Origin: Fidelibacterota bacterium UBA6531
GTDB taxonomy: Bacteria; Fidelibacterota; Marinisomatia; Marinisomatales; TCS55
DNA length: 23,892 nucleotides
Reading direction: 5' to 3'
NCBI GenBank assembly: GCA_002436185.1
Contig: DJKX01000073.1
Location: forward strand, 1-23,892
The notes under the pieces were generated by a model, which worked only from the letters and a program-made list of their open reading frames with translations, was not told where the DNA came from and searched no databases. The position numbers and the translations under genes were made by a program. Numbering within the stretch: position 1 is the first letter of the stretch; every line of letters starts with the position of its first letter. This document shows, piece by piece, positions 15,766 through 23,892 of the stretch.

Positions 15766-17750
15766 TACCTGATCAAGGCCATTTTACCTGCAATATTTTG
15801 TTGATCGAATTTAACCTGATAAATGTATATCCCTGATCCGGCAGCAAGACCATAACGATCCTTGCCATCCCAATTGATAGATGATTGATTTTGTTCAAAC
15901 AAGATATTTTGTACTAACTGTCCATTACTATCATAGATGGTTAGCTGTCCATCACTCTCCATATTTTCTGAAAAATAGAATGTAGTTTGTGTGTTAAAGG
16001 GATTCGGGTAATTCCAGACTAAATAATTTTCGGGTATGGGATTGGAGTTGGTACCTTCAATTTTGATAGACTTTAAATTTAAATTTCCATTAATAATTTG
16101 CAATCTAATGACATTCTCTCCACCTTCCAGATATACAGAGGCTGTATCTGTCCAATACCAGTTTTGGTATCCGCCGGTATTTGGGATTGGAAAATTAACT
16201 GCACCCGCCTGTTCTTGAACGATTACAACAATCTGTCCATTATCATAAGGTGATGATGCTTTAAATGAAAATTGGTAGTGATCAGTGAACTCAGCATGGA
16301 TAGTATATTTAAGCCATTCCCCATTGTCAATCCAACCAATGTTATATCCGCTGCCAGAAGGGTCACTCGAATATTCAATATCTACGCCATCATTCCTGTA
16401 TACCCAACCATTGTTCCACGCTTCAGAATTTGAACCGAATTTATCCGCATCTTCATAGATATTATCATTATAGGCTACCCCATTGGCACCAATGTCATAA
16501 TCCACGGCCTCAATCACTCCTGGAACAGTGTGCTCTGTGAATGGTTTAGAAACACTATTGAATTCTGGATCAGATAGTCCGGCGATTAATCCTTTATTGG
16601 GTACGCACTCATCAAATTTGTATGCTTCAGCCAAGTCCATTAAACCTGTAACAGCTTGTGAAGCAGATGGAATTGGTCCACTCCCACTCCAGTATTCAAT
16701 GATAGAATTAAAGCTGTTTGGTACAACCACTTTTACAGCTGCTGTCACACTGCCATTATGTTTATAATTCCATAGGGTCCAGTTCACATCATTATTTTCA
16801 AATAATTGAACTTTCTTATATGCCCAATGATTTGAATTTTCACCGAATTCACCAACCCATAACGGAATGTTATACGTTTGACTCATAGATGTATATTGAC
16901 TCAGCCAGGACGTTTGGTGACTGGGGCCTATGTAATGATGAAAACTATAAGCCATGTTATCATCAAAGGGGGGGGTTAAATTAGTAAAATCATTTCCATA
17001 CCAATTTCCCTCTATAAAAATAATATGATTGGTATCCACATCACGGATGGTATTCGTCATCTGAATATAAAACTGCCTTAACTGAGAAGAGGTGAACCCG
17101 CCAGACAATACCGGTTCATTCAATAAATCATATCCGGCGATCCATTCTTCATCCGCATAATAATCAGCTATATACCACCACACTGCTGTCGCCCAGTCAC
17201 GGTAAGATTGCTGAATCCATAAACCGGCCACATTCCCATCACTGTCAGAAAAATCATTCGTATTCTGTGCTCCAGGGGCACAATGCATGTCCAGAATGAG
17301 ATACACACCATAATCAGCACACCATTCCAGCAATTGATCTATGAGGTTGAACCCATCCTGCACATATTCACCTGGTGCCGGTGAAAAAAACTTGTAATGG
17401 AAAGGTACTCGCAATGCGTTAAATCCATTTGCAGCAATAAAAGCAACATCTGTTTCTGTAATATAATTTTCATAGTATGCCTGATAGAACGCATCCGAAT
17501 TGTCTGTACCGACAAGATCTATAATTTTACTTTCAATATTGCTGGGAGAACCAAAAAATCCGTGAATATTCCACATATATCCCTCTTGAACAAGCCAGCC
17601 ACCCAATCCAAACCCGCGCAGTAAAACAGGATTCCCATATTCATCAGCTATTGTTCTGCCATCGGTACGCAGAAAACCTGAGCTATGTATATAACCTGAT
17701 AAGAATATCAGAGGTAGAATTAATCGCAGTCTGTACAGGAACTGAAACAT
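15765..17750 (-). CDS. Secreted GH5 beta-glucanase with CBM6 and T9SS-type tail
   Basis: This 661-residue enzyme probably hydrolyses beta-glucan outside the cell. Residues 1-24 are a signal peptide. The GH5 barrel (about 26-380) opens with RGFGLGGWLVQEGYMW, carries the acid/base Glu212 in LLNEPVL and the nucleophile Glu301 in WVGEFGEN. The opening resembles exo-beta-1,3-glucanase-like GH5 members, but subfamily is not certain. A CBM6-like module (about 408-566; IEAVDYDIGANGVAYND, GWIDNGEWLKYT) often binds beta-1,3-glucans. A T9SS sorting-type tail (about 575-661) starts at NYPNPFN and ends AGKMALIR. The start overlaps the upstream GH16 gene by 31 nt; it is the only Met before the signal peptide. 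Confidence 0.9.
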   Translation of the reverse strand: MFQFLYRLRLILPLIFLSGYIHSSGFLRTDGRTIADEYGNPVLLRGFGLGGWLVQEGYMWNIHGFFGSPSNIESKIIDLVGTDNSDAFYQAYYENYITETDVAFIAANGFNALRVPFHYKFFSPAPGEYVQDGFNLIDQLLEWCADYGVYLILDMHCAPGAQNTNDFSDSDGNVAGLWIQQSYRDWATAVWWYIADYYADEEWIAGYDLLNEPVLSGGFTSSQLRQFYIQMTNTIRDVDTNHIIFIEGNWYGNDFTNLTPPFDDNMAYSFHHYIGPSHQTSWLSQYTSMSQTYNIPLWVGEFGENSNHWAYKKVQLFENNDVNWTLWNYKHNGSVTAAVKVVVPNSFNSIIEYWSGSGPIPSASQAVTGLMDLAEAYKFDECVPNKGLIAGLSDPEFNSVSKPFTEHTVPGVIEAVDYDIGANGVAYNDNIYEDADKFGSNSEAWNNGWVYRNDGVDIEYSSDPSGSGYNIGWIDNGEWLKYTIHAEFTDHYQFSFKASSPYDNGQIVVIVQEQAGAVNFPIPNTGGYQNWYWTDTASVYLEGGENVIRLQIINGNLNLKSIKIEGTNSNPIPENYLVWNYPNPFNTQTTFYFSENMESDGQLTIYDSNGQLVQNILFEQNQSSINWDGKDRYGLAAGSGIYIYQVKFDQQNIAGKMALIR

Positions 17751-18934
17751 ACTGGTGGTAATATTGTGTCTCTTTCAGCAGTAATAAATTGTCGATTATT
17801 AAACTCAACCACACCACACTCATCCGGTACAATCTCCCAGCCGGAGTTCCATGAATCAGGAAAATACCCGTTGCGGTATTTATAGGTATGGATAGATCCT
17901 TTTGGCAACGAAAGTGTCACCGACCAGATACCATCGCCATCTATATCTTCCATCGCTATACCGCCGGGTTGTCCAGCACCTAACGATCCTCCAGAGATTC
18001 TCAAACCAGTACCATTTACCAACTCATTCTTCATATTTACTTGAAAGGTTACATCTACATCCTGATGTTGATCAGTTGCTTCATATACCCGCACATAATC
18101 GACCAACATTCGCATAGGAAATGCGCTGTTATTTACACCATGTACACCACCCCAATCACCGCCAACAGCAATATTCAAAATGATAAAGGCATCATTATCA
18201 AAAGGCCATTTATTTTGATCATCCTGCCCATCATTATAAACAAAATGATAAGGTAGATCATCGACTAAAAAATACAAATATGTTGGAGACCACTCCAAGG
18301 TGTAGACATGAAAAGAATCAGTAACGGTTGGAATAGTTATACTTCCACTTTTCTGGGTACCCAGGTTGTGATTGTAATCCGTGGTATGTATTGAAGCATG
18401 GATAACCCCTTGATCGTACCCCACATGTTCCATGATATCAATTTCTCCACAGGCGGGCCAACCAATTGTTGAGATAGAGCTTCCAAGCATCCATATGGCC
18501 GGCCAGGAACCACGACCATCGGGTAGTTTGGCTCTGATCTCAAATCTGCCATAGGTCCATTCTGACTTCCCGGCAGTATTTAATCGTCCTGAAGTATAAT
18601 CGGCTGTGTATTCATTGCCTGAATTATCTGTACCAGTAAATCCGGGTTGATACAATGCTTGTATTTCCAAATTTCCATTTTCAATAAAAATGTTATTTTC
18701 CTCTGCTGTATAAGCCTGTAATTCATTATTGACCTGACCAGGGCGCCATAGCATAATATTCCATTTTTCTTCATCCAATATATCATTGTCAAATTCATCT
18801 GCCCAAATCAATTGCCATTCATTAACCTGTGTTTGATTTGTATTATCATTATTATTTACAATCGTTTCATTGCAACCATTCACCATTACTGTGGAAATAA
18901 AAAGTAAATTAATTTTATTGATCACATTTTTCAT
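17720..18934 (-). CDS. GH16 laminarinase-type lipoprotein with C-terminal carbohydrate-binding-like domain
   Basis: The 404-residue protein has a lipoprotein signal ending in Cys21 (VMVNGC), so it is membrane-anchored. The GH16 domain (about 38-286) is in the normal strand order: WADEFDND first, then GRFEIRAKLPDGRGSWPAIWML, the catalytic GEIDIMEHVG with Glu164 and Glu169, and VDYVRVYE last. The extra Met in EIDIME marks the beta-1,3-glucanase branch rather than lichenases. The C-terminal part (about 293-404) is a beta domain (VTFQVNMKNE, DIDGDGIWSVTL) ending in a Cys-rich CFSSCTDCD, similar to repeats in other FCB secreted enzymes. There is no T9SS tail. The start overlaps the previous stop as ATGA. 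Confidence 0.92.
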   Translation of the reverse strand: MKNVINKINLLFISTVMVNGCNETIVNNNDNTNQTQVNEWQLIWADEFDNDILDEEKWNIMLWRPGQVNNELQAYTAEENNIFIENGNLEIQALYQPGFTGTDNSGNEYTADYTSGRLNTAGKSEWTYGRFEIRAKLPDGRGSWPAIWMLGSSISTIGWPACGEIDIMEHVGYDQGVIHASIHTTDYNHNLGTQKSGSITIPTVTDSFHVYTLEWSPTYLYFLVDDLPYHFVYNDGQDDQNKWPFDNDAFIILNIAVGGDWGGVHGVNNSAFPMRMLVDYVRVYEATDQHQDVDVTFQVNMKNELVNGTGLRISGGSLGAGQPGGIAMEDIDGDGIWSVTLSLPKGSIHTYKYRNGYFPDSWNSGWEIVPDECGVVEFNNRQFITAERDTILPPVCFSSCTDCD

Positions 18935-19998
18935 TTCATTAGTAAAATTTTCTGAGTAATTATTTGATCAGCAGAGGTACAGCGAACAAAATAAACACCG
19001 CTGGGAGCATTGCGGCCATTATCTGTCAATCCATTCCATTTTATCATAGTTTTACCGGCATTTGCCATTCCATTCTTCACGGTTTTAATATATTCACCAT
19101 TGCTATTATATATATCCATTTTAAAGGGCTGTGAATGTTCCAGGGAGATAGGGATCACCACTTCACTATTAAACGGAATGGGATAGGCATTATGCATCTG
19201 AAACGTTTGGGGTAGTTCTATGTCACTAACCGATAGTGGGTCTCCGTTGTATCCAGTGGCACTTGGTACCGTTAAGCACAATATCATATATCCAGACATA
19301 AACACTACATTATTATGGATGAAATCAGCATTGTTTCCGTCCCATGTGTGAGTTGCTTTTTCCCAACGATTTGTATCCCAGCTGTCAAAATTATCTTCCC
19401 ACAACAGAATGAAATCATTATTTGTACCGGTATTTCCAGTTCCATCAACCCAAAGGTAATATTTAACCCAGTCATAAAAAGCATACGTTGGCAGTGTACT
19501 TGCAGAAAACGAACCTGCCCATTCTACACTGGTTGACTGCCAAATATTCATCATGATCTTTTGTTCACGATACATTGATTCTATATAAAAATTGTCCACC
19601 CACCTGATTAGTTGGTCATCAACAAAAAAGGCAATGTATTCTGATGTCCATTCAAATGCGTAGGTATGGAAATCCTCATGGGGATTAAACGTTAAGTCTG
19701 ATAAATCCGGTAAATCCCACTGGTCATGAATAATTAAATTTGTGTGTACCTTATCATCATAGCGCCCCAGCCATTCTAAATCGATCTCATTCCAATAAAC
19801 TGAACTGGTATGACCTTCAGACCAATAATCATGAAATGTAAAAAAGGAGCTGATGACTCCACTGCCTGGTGCTGACTTCATGCGGACTTCAAATCTTCCA
19901 TATTGAAAACTTTCGATCGTCCGCAGTTCCCCACCGCGGTAGGGTTTGGCTAAAAGCATAGCGGAAATGAAGACGAAAAGCACAAATCTCGATATCAT
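18931..19998 (-). CDS. Circularly permuted GH16 beta-glucanase (Fibrobacter lichenase type) with T9SS-type tail
   Basis: The 355-residue protein has a signal peptide (1-17) and then begins in the middle of the GH16 fold: GGELRTIESFQYGRFEVRMK, a strand that normally comes about 100 residues in. The catalytic block NEIDLEWLG holds Glu71, Asp73 and Glu75 and lacks the extra residue of laminarinases. The strand that normally starts GH16 (DFILLWEDNFDSWDTNRWEK) appears at 195-214, after the normal last strand YDWVKYYLWVD. This is the same permutation as the Fibrobacter succinogenes 1,3-1,4-beta-glucanase. The tail (about 264-355, AYPIPFN to the C-terminus) is T9SS-like. The start is 3 bp from the SurA-like gene's stop. 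Confidence 0.9.
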   Translation of the reverse strand: MISRFVLFVFISAMLLAKPYRGGELRTIESFQYGRFEVRMKSAPGSGVISSFFTFHDYWSEGHTSSVYWNEIDLEWLGRYDDKVHTNLIIHDQWDLPDLSDLTFNPHEDFHTYAFEWTSEYIAFFVDDQLIRWVDNFYIESMYREQKIMMNIWQSTSVEWAGSFSASTLPTYAFYDWVKYYLWVDGTGNTGTNNDFILLWEDNFDSWDTNRWEKATHTWDGNNADFIHNNVVFMSGYMILCLTVPSATGYNGDPLSVSDIELPQTFQMHNAYPIPFNSEVVIPISLEHSQPFKMDIYNSNGEYIKTVKNGMANAGKTMIKWNGLTDNGRNAPSGVYFVRCTSADQIITQKILLMK

Positions 19999-20001
19999 TA
20001 T

Positions 20002-21498
20002 CTAAAATTCCTTTCTATGACCATAATCTAATTTATTATCATTTGTAAATACCGGAAAAGGAGGTACAACCTTGGGAAACGGTACTCCATGCTGAATAAC
20101 AGTCATATCAATACTGGTTAATTCAATTGATTCAAATAAATCTGTGTCAATCTCTATCTGGTCAGAATATATTGTCTGGAGAGAATCCACAATCGGGTTC
20201 ATTCTTATTGCAACATTTTCAGGATTATCATATAAAACCCCCATTTCCTTAAACAAAATGCTCCGGTAATATCGAGCGATAGAGGAATCATACCACAATT
20301 CTCTATTAAGTTTAACGGTAGAAGATTGTTCATATTTATTTTCATAGCAATCTTTTGTGATTTCAATATTCCGAACCAAGTCTGCAATGGCGAACTTCAG
20401 CTGCTCCTGAAACTCACCGCGATTCATTTTCTTTTTCCTGAAAACAAGCGGGTGTTTTCTGATCTCTTTATGAAACTCCTGGATGGTCCATGAAACATTA
20501 TCTACATAAAAAAGAATATCTGTTTCTACAAATGATTCCAATGGTGCACTAGTTAGACTATCACGAATGAAATCCAATTCTGGATCGTCCCACAAAAATT
20601 TGCCGTATTGGGCTTGTTTGACTGAATCAGACTGCAGGTAAATATCCGTCACTTTTTCTGCGTAAGCTGGAAAAACATTTGGGTTCAACTCTAGTTGTTT
20701 TCCAGTCATAATGTTTTGTACCCATTCCTTGTACTTTTGTTCTGCATCATTTTCACGTAATCTTTTACGAACATCAGTAATTCTTAAAGATTTTTCTGAT
20801 TCAGTAATAGCAGGCCTGTCAGTCCAGCCATTTACCTGAAGCAATAGAAAAGTTTTATTATCTGGGACTAATGGACCTATGATAGAACCTTTTGTAACAT
20901 CAGGATTAAAAATAGCTTTATGTAAATCCACTGATTCCTTATCAAACCAATTTAATTGTCTTTTGGGCGGAGTATGTTGACCCCAAATCATCGTGTATGC
21001 TGAATCCAGGGATAATCCTTCCATAACCAGATTCTTAATGGTATTGGCTGAGTTCAGATCGGGCAAATTAATAAATGTAATATCTACTGTCCTGCCTGCT
21101 AATTTATAAGCATTCAATACAGTTGCAGAATCCAGTTCGACCTGTTTATAAAATTCATCATAGTAATGCAGTTGCCGCATAGCTTGTTCACTGCGGCCTA
21201 GAACGAAAGATTGAAAAAGGGGATTATCTAATAAATCCACTTTGGCTTTTTCGGCTTCCAGGGCTAACAGCTTTTCAGCAATCAGTGAATTCAGTATGAT
21301 TTTTTTATGAATGTAGTTGGCCTGTCTACAGTACAAAGGCCGAATAGAGTATTCAGCCCGGCGGATAAAATCTTGTTTAGTAATGATCCTATCACCGACT
21401 TTTGCTAAAATATCTAAATTATTTTCAGGTACACGACCAGAACAACTGAATAATCCGAAAATAATAATCAAATTTAAAAGGCGATACATACGTAACAT
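20002..21498 (-). CDS. SurA/parvulin-like periplasmic lipoprotein
   Basis: The 498-residue product starts with a lipoprotein signal (LIIIFGLFSC, Cys19). An N-terminal segment (about 28-115, ILAKVGDRIITKQDFIRRAE, then LIAEKLLALEAEKA) resembles the SurA N-terminal chaperone domain. A region at about 130-225 resembles a parvulin peptidyl-prolyl isomerase domain (VDITFINLPD, GSIIGPLV, FLLLQVNGW), but the usual active-site pattern is not clear, so isomerase activity is doubtful. The rest is mostly helical, without recognised motifs. I infer a periplasmic chaperone that helps exported proteins to the outer membrane. It lies between two permuted GH16 genes, 3 bp before the next, so it may serve these enzymes. 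A second Met at 21489 is a possible start. Confidence 0.72.
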   Translation of the reverse strand: MLRMYRLLNLIIIFGLFSCSGRVPENNLDILAKVGDRIITKQDFIRRAEYSIRPLYCRQANYIHKKIILNSLIAEKLLALEAEKAKVDLLDNPLFQSFVLGRSEQAMRQLHYYDEFYKQVELDSATVLNAYKLAGRTVDITFINLPDLNSANTIKNLVMEGLSLDSAYTMIWGQHTPPKRQLNWFDKESVDLHKAIFNPDVTKGSIIGPLVPDNKTFLLLQVNGWTDRPAITESEKSLRITDVRKRLRENDAEQKYKEWVQNIMTGKQLELNPNVFPAYAEKVTDIYLQSDSVKQAQYGKFLWDDPELDFIRDSLTSAPLESFVETDILFYVDNVSWTIQEFHKEIRKHPLVFRKKKMNRGEFQEQLKFAIADLVRNIEITKDCYENKYEQSSTVKLNRELWYDSSIARYYRSILFKEMGVLYDNPENVAIRMNPIVDSLQTIYSDQIEIDTDLFESIELTSIDMTVIQHGVPFPKVVPPFPVFTNDNKLDYGHRKEF

Positions 21499-21550
21499 AA
21501 TTTATTTTCTTATGTAAAATTGTCTTTATGCTAACATTCTCTTCAGCTGG

Positions 21551-23368
21551 TTACTTAATGTAAACCAGTTTTCTGTTTACTATACTATGATTTGAAGCGA
21601 CCGAAAATATATATATGCCACTTGGGATATGATTTTCTGGCTGCCAGCGAAATTCGTGTTGTCCCATCGCTTGTTGATCAAATGAATTTTCAAAGACCTG
21701 TGCTCCGTTTACTGCATATATCTTTAATGTAATATCACTGGGATAAACAATTTCGTAATTGATGGTAACCGATGGATTAAAAGGGTTTGGGAAACAGGAG
21801 TTAATCCGAACATTGTCGGGCATATAATAATCACCTTGCAGAGTTGTAAGGGAAAATATTGAATCTTGTTCCACAACCATCCCATTAATAAATGGACCAG
21901 CGGTTACATAACCAAGACCATAAATCCTGCTGGAAAAATAAAAATCAAGCTGTTGATCATGTACAGTTACATTATTGATTGTTAAATCATAGGCGTAATG
22001 CATTCCCGCTAACGAAAAAACATCTAAATTTTCAAAAATCAGACTGTCTTCCAATACTAGATCATACGTTCTTGAATCAACAGTAGAATAATAATTTTCC
22101 GATAGTTTTAATGTAACGGTATATATTCCATTTGGCACCCTTACTTTGTAAGCTGCAGTGCGGTTCAGGCAGGTTTGATATAATGAGTCATCTGTAGTAT
22201 TATCAATTGGATCTGATACACTTACAAAATTTCCATCCTTAAAACCGTATTCAACATCCGGACCCCATTCCTGATCCGCTAGATAATCAGCATAAGCCGC
22301 TCCGCCGTTGTTGATCTTTAATGGAAACATTACTGGCACGGGTAAATGAATTTGCACGGCTTGAGCCATTAATGTATTGGGTGTCGGATTATCATCAGAA
22401 ATTTGTAAGGCCGCTAGGTTTGTGCCCTCCGCAATACTATCACTATCGATATAAATAAAAACGGTTCGTTGATCGGGAGCAAGCCGGACAGAATCAATGC
22501 CGACTCCGGCGACACCAAAATGTTCTGGAGTGGCTCCGGCTGGGTTTATTTCTTCACTGAATCTGCCCATAACCATAGATCCAATTTGCCGGGCCCATAA
22601 CAGTGCAGGCGGATTTACATCTACGAATCCAAGGTGATTGTCATCAGTCATACACAAGACCAGCATACCATCAACAAAAACTGCATTTTCTTCAATCAGT
22701 ATAGATTGGTTTCCGCCCCATGTATGATTATCACTTTTTTCCCAGCGTGTTTGATCAAATTCGGAAAAGTCATCTTCCCACTCCAATGTAAAATTGTTGT
22801 CCGTTCCATAATCACCTACATCAGGAGTATACTCGTAATATTTTATCCAGTCATAGTAGCTGAATCTGGGTAAAATGCGATCATCAAATGTTCCCACCCA
22901 GTCCGCGTAAACAGGCTGCCAAAAATTCATCATTAATTTTTGAGCTGAATCCATTTCAGTTATATGGGATTCTGATTGGCGAAAAATTTCTTCACCGTCA
23001 ATAAACCAGGCTACATATTCCGGAGTCCATTCAAAAGCATACTCGTGAAAATCAAGGTGGGGATTAAAAGATACATAATGCTGGCGGATGTGACTGGCTT
23101 GACCTGTGGTAATTGTATTTAAATCAATTATGTGGTCAAAAAGGCCCAACCATTCATAGTCAATCTCGCCCCAGGGATCTGCCGGATCATCATACGTAAA
23201 AAATGATGATGTTATACCATCTCCTTGGGCAGGTTTAACACTAGCCTCAAAACGGCCGTAAGCATAGCTGTCTAGGGTGCGGTATTCAGCCCCTCGGGTC
23301 TGGCATAATAGGGTAGAAGTCGAAATGAAAACAATGAAAATTGGCAGTAGATTGAATTGAAAATTCAT
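21551..23368 (-). CDS. Circularly permuted GH16 with malectin-like domain and T9SS-type tail
   Basis: I choose the ATG at 23368 (605 residues) because it directly precedes a good signal peptide (FNLLPIFIVFISTSTLLC); an ATG at 23404 would add 12 residues. Residue numbers use the shorter form. The permuted GH16 (about 24-241) begins TRGAEYRTLDSYAYGRFEAS and has the catalytic WGEIDYEWLG with Glu68, Asp70 and Glu72. The strand FTLEWEDDFSEFDQTRWEK falls after the normal last strand YYDWIKYYEY. A beta-rich linker (242-346) is followed by a malectin-like domain (about 347-498; INNGGAAYADYLADQEW, YKVRVPNGIYTVTLKL), a possible glucan binder. The tail from CFPNPFNPS (about 525) is T9SS-like. Likely substrate: mixed-linkage or beta-1,3-glucan. 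Confidence 0.9.
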   Translation of the reverse strand: MNFQFNLLPIFIVFISTSTLLCQTRGAEYRTLDSYAYGRFEASVKPAQGDGITSSFFTYDDPADPWGEIDYEWLGLFDHIIDLNTITTGQASHIRQHYVSFNPHLDFHEYAFEWTPEYVAWFIDGEEIFRQSESHITEMDSAQKLMMNFWQPVYADWVGTFDDRILPRFSYYDWIKYYEYTPDVGDYGTDNNFTLEWEDDFSEFDQTRWEKSDNHTWGGNQSILIEENAVFVDGMLVLCMTDDNHLGFVDVNPPALLWARQIGSMVMGRFSEEINPAGATPEHFGVAGVGIDSVRLAPDQRTVFIYIDSDSIAEGTNLAALQISDDNPTPNTLMAQAVQIHLPVPVMFPLKINNGGAAYADYLADQEWGPDVEYGFKDGNFVSVSDPIDNTTDDSLYQTCLNRTAAYKVRVPNGIYTVTLKLSENYYSTVDSRTYDLVLEDSLIFENLDVFSLAGMHYAYDLTINNVTVHDQQLDFYFSSRIYGLGYVTAGPFINGMVVEQDSIFSLTTLQGDYYMPDNVRINSCFPNPFNPSVTINYEIVYPSDITLKIYAVNGAQVFENSFDQQAMGQHEFRWQPENHIPSGIYIFSVASNHSIVNRKLVYIK

Positions 23369-23391
23369 TTTATTTATCGAATAAATAAAAT
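23367..23391 (-). promoter_or_regulatory. 11-bp AT-only inverted repeat overlapping the GH16 start codon
   Basis: ATTTTATTTAT (23367-23377) and ATAAATAAAAT (23381-23391) form a perfect inverted repeat around CGA. On the - strand its last two bases are the A and T of the chosen ATG. A possible promoter (TTGAAA at 23409-23404, TATTTA at 23387-23382, 16-bp spacer) overlaps it. It could be an operator or a weak start-blocking hairpin. AT-rich DNA makes chance more likely, and the longer start at 23404 would turn it into coding sequence. Confidence 0.3.
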
Positions 23392-23413
23392 ATGTTAAGT
23401 CCATTTCAATCTA

Positions 23414-23435
23414 AATCATTCAATATAGAATGATT
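23414..23435 (-). terminator. Weak hairpin after the PorV-like gene
   Basis: AATCATTC (23414-23421) pairs with GAATGATT (23428-23435) around a 6-nt loop, starting about 11 bp after the stop of the PorV-like gene. No T-run follows on the - strand, so it would be a poor intrinsic terminator. It may only partly separate the PorV-like gene from the GH16 cluster, or protect the upstream mRNA end. Confidence 0.3.
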
Positions 23436-23445
23436 ATTAATAAAA

Positions 23446-23892
23446 TTAGAAATTCAAACCAATGGTCGTGGCATGAACATTTCCTAAAATACCCATTGTC
23501 TTATACGCATAATCCACGACTATTTTTCTATTATTGAGGAAATTCCACTCTAATCCCAAGCCACCCGTCAGTCCAAATTGGGGTTTATCCATAAACAATG
23601 CTTTCTGGCCACCGCGAAAAATAACTGCACCATTCCCTGGAAACTTAAACTTGAAAGCGAAACCAGCATTTACTGATTCAGTATTGTTGTTTGGATGAAG
23701 GGCATCTGCGGCGAGGGTCAGCGTGGCAAAATTTGATACAATTGGTTTAACGGCTACACCAATTCTAAACAGCAGCGGAAGTTCCCATTCTTGTGTCCGG
23801 AATTGTCCCGCTACATCTCCATAGTTGCCTTCTTCATATTCAGATATATCAATGGGCTGATACAAATCTATGCCATCATATTTCATCCGTGT
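23446..23892 (-). CDS. PorV/PorQ-family outer-membrane protein, C-terminal part (5' end outside the window)
   Basis: The frame is open to the window edge, with at least two more codons beyond the Met at 23886. The visible 148 residues are barrel-like. They include the family segment ADALHPNNNTESVNAGFAF, the Gly-rich turn IFRGGQKALF, the strand GLTGGLGLEWNF and a final VHATTIGLNF ending in Phe. PorV helps the T9SS hand secreted proteins to the attachment machinery; PorQ and other UPF0164 members share the fold. Which member this is cannot be told from the fragment. It lies just upstream of three enzymes with T9SS-type tails, which supports a secretion role. Confidence 0.72.
   Translation of the reverse strand, partial: TRMKYDGIDLYQPIDISEYEEGNYGDVAGQFRTQEWELPLLFRIGVAVKPIVSNFATLTLAADALHPNNNTESVNAGFAFKFKFPGNGAVIFRGGQKALFMDKPQFGLTGGLGLEWNFLNNRKIVVDYAYKTMGILGNVHATTIGLNF

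Noticed and set aside
15396..15772. Several 60-75 residue + strand frames around the junction
   Set aside because: They are antisense to the GH5 lipoprotein fragment and lack family-like sequence; only the 44-residue DUF1905 part is supported.
18041..18552. Frames of about 71 residues inside the GH16 gene on both strands
   Set aside because: They lie within a well-supported GH16 coding region and show no independent similarity.
1..23892. CRISPR arrays, tRNA or rRNA genes, transposases, prophage genes
   Set aside because: No regularly spaced repeats, cloverleaf-like sequence, rRNA segments or transposase motifs were seen.

Overview
The window looks like chromosomal DNA from an uncultured FCB-group bacterium. 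Candidatus Marinimicrobia (SAR406) or a close relative fits best. The reasons are type IX secretion (T9SS)-type C-terminal tails with Y/F-PNPFN motifs, a PorV/PorQ-type protein, Fibrobacter-type circularly permuted GH16 enzymes, AT-rich DNA and often poor Shine-Dalgarno sites. This placement is inference; there is no rRNA or other decisive marker.

Left part (1-3645, + strand): the 3' end of an unknown gene, a signal-peptide beta-barrel-like protein, a Nudix hydrolase, QueG, ElbB and a small Rieske protein. A REP-like double hairpin lies between the Nudix gene and queG. Next, on the - strand (3647-8359), are an envelope protein joining a bactofilin-like repeat to an Omp85-like barrel, mdh, and the operon rng-rplU-rpmA, which ends in a clear intrinsic terminator.

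The 381-bp divergent gap 8360-8740 holds regulatory DNA: a structured rng leader, a sigma70-like promoter, a SAM-II class riboswitch and an intrinsic terminator that ends 3 nt before metH. The riboswitch 3' arm can also pair with the terminator loop, which suggests a transcriptional SAM off-switch. It would control metH (cobalamin-dependent methionine synthase) and the overlapping TPMT-like methyltransferase gene. cysQ, thyX, radC and the start of a DUF1905 gene follow on the + strand.

At about 15475-15480 there is a sharp junction. The DUF1905 gene (+), coupled to radC by an ATGA overlap, loses its 3' part exactly where a GH5 lipoprotein gene (-) loses its own. This is either a real rearrangement or an assembly join.

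Right of the junction (15475-23892, - strand) is a compact beta-glucan degradation cluster. In transcription order it holds a PorV/PorQ-like protein (partial), a circularly permuted GH16 with a malectin-like domain, a SurA-like lipoprotein, a second circularly permuted GH16, a canonical GH16 lipoprotein, a GH5-CBM6 enzyme and the broken GH5 lipoprotein. Three of the enzymes carry T9SS-type tails, so the cluster probably exports and displays enzymes for mixed-linkage or beta-1,3-glucans such as laminarin. No SusC/SusD pair or sugar transporter is visible. No tRNA, rRNA, CRISPR or transposase was found.
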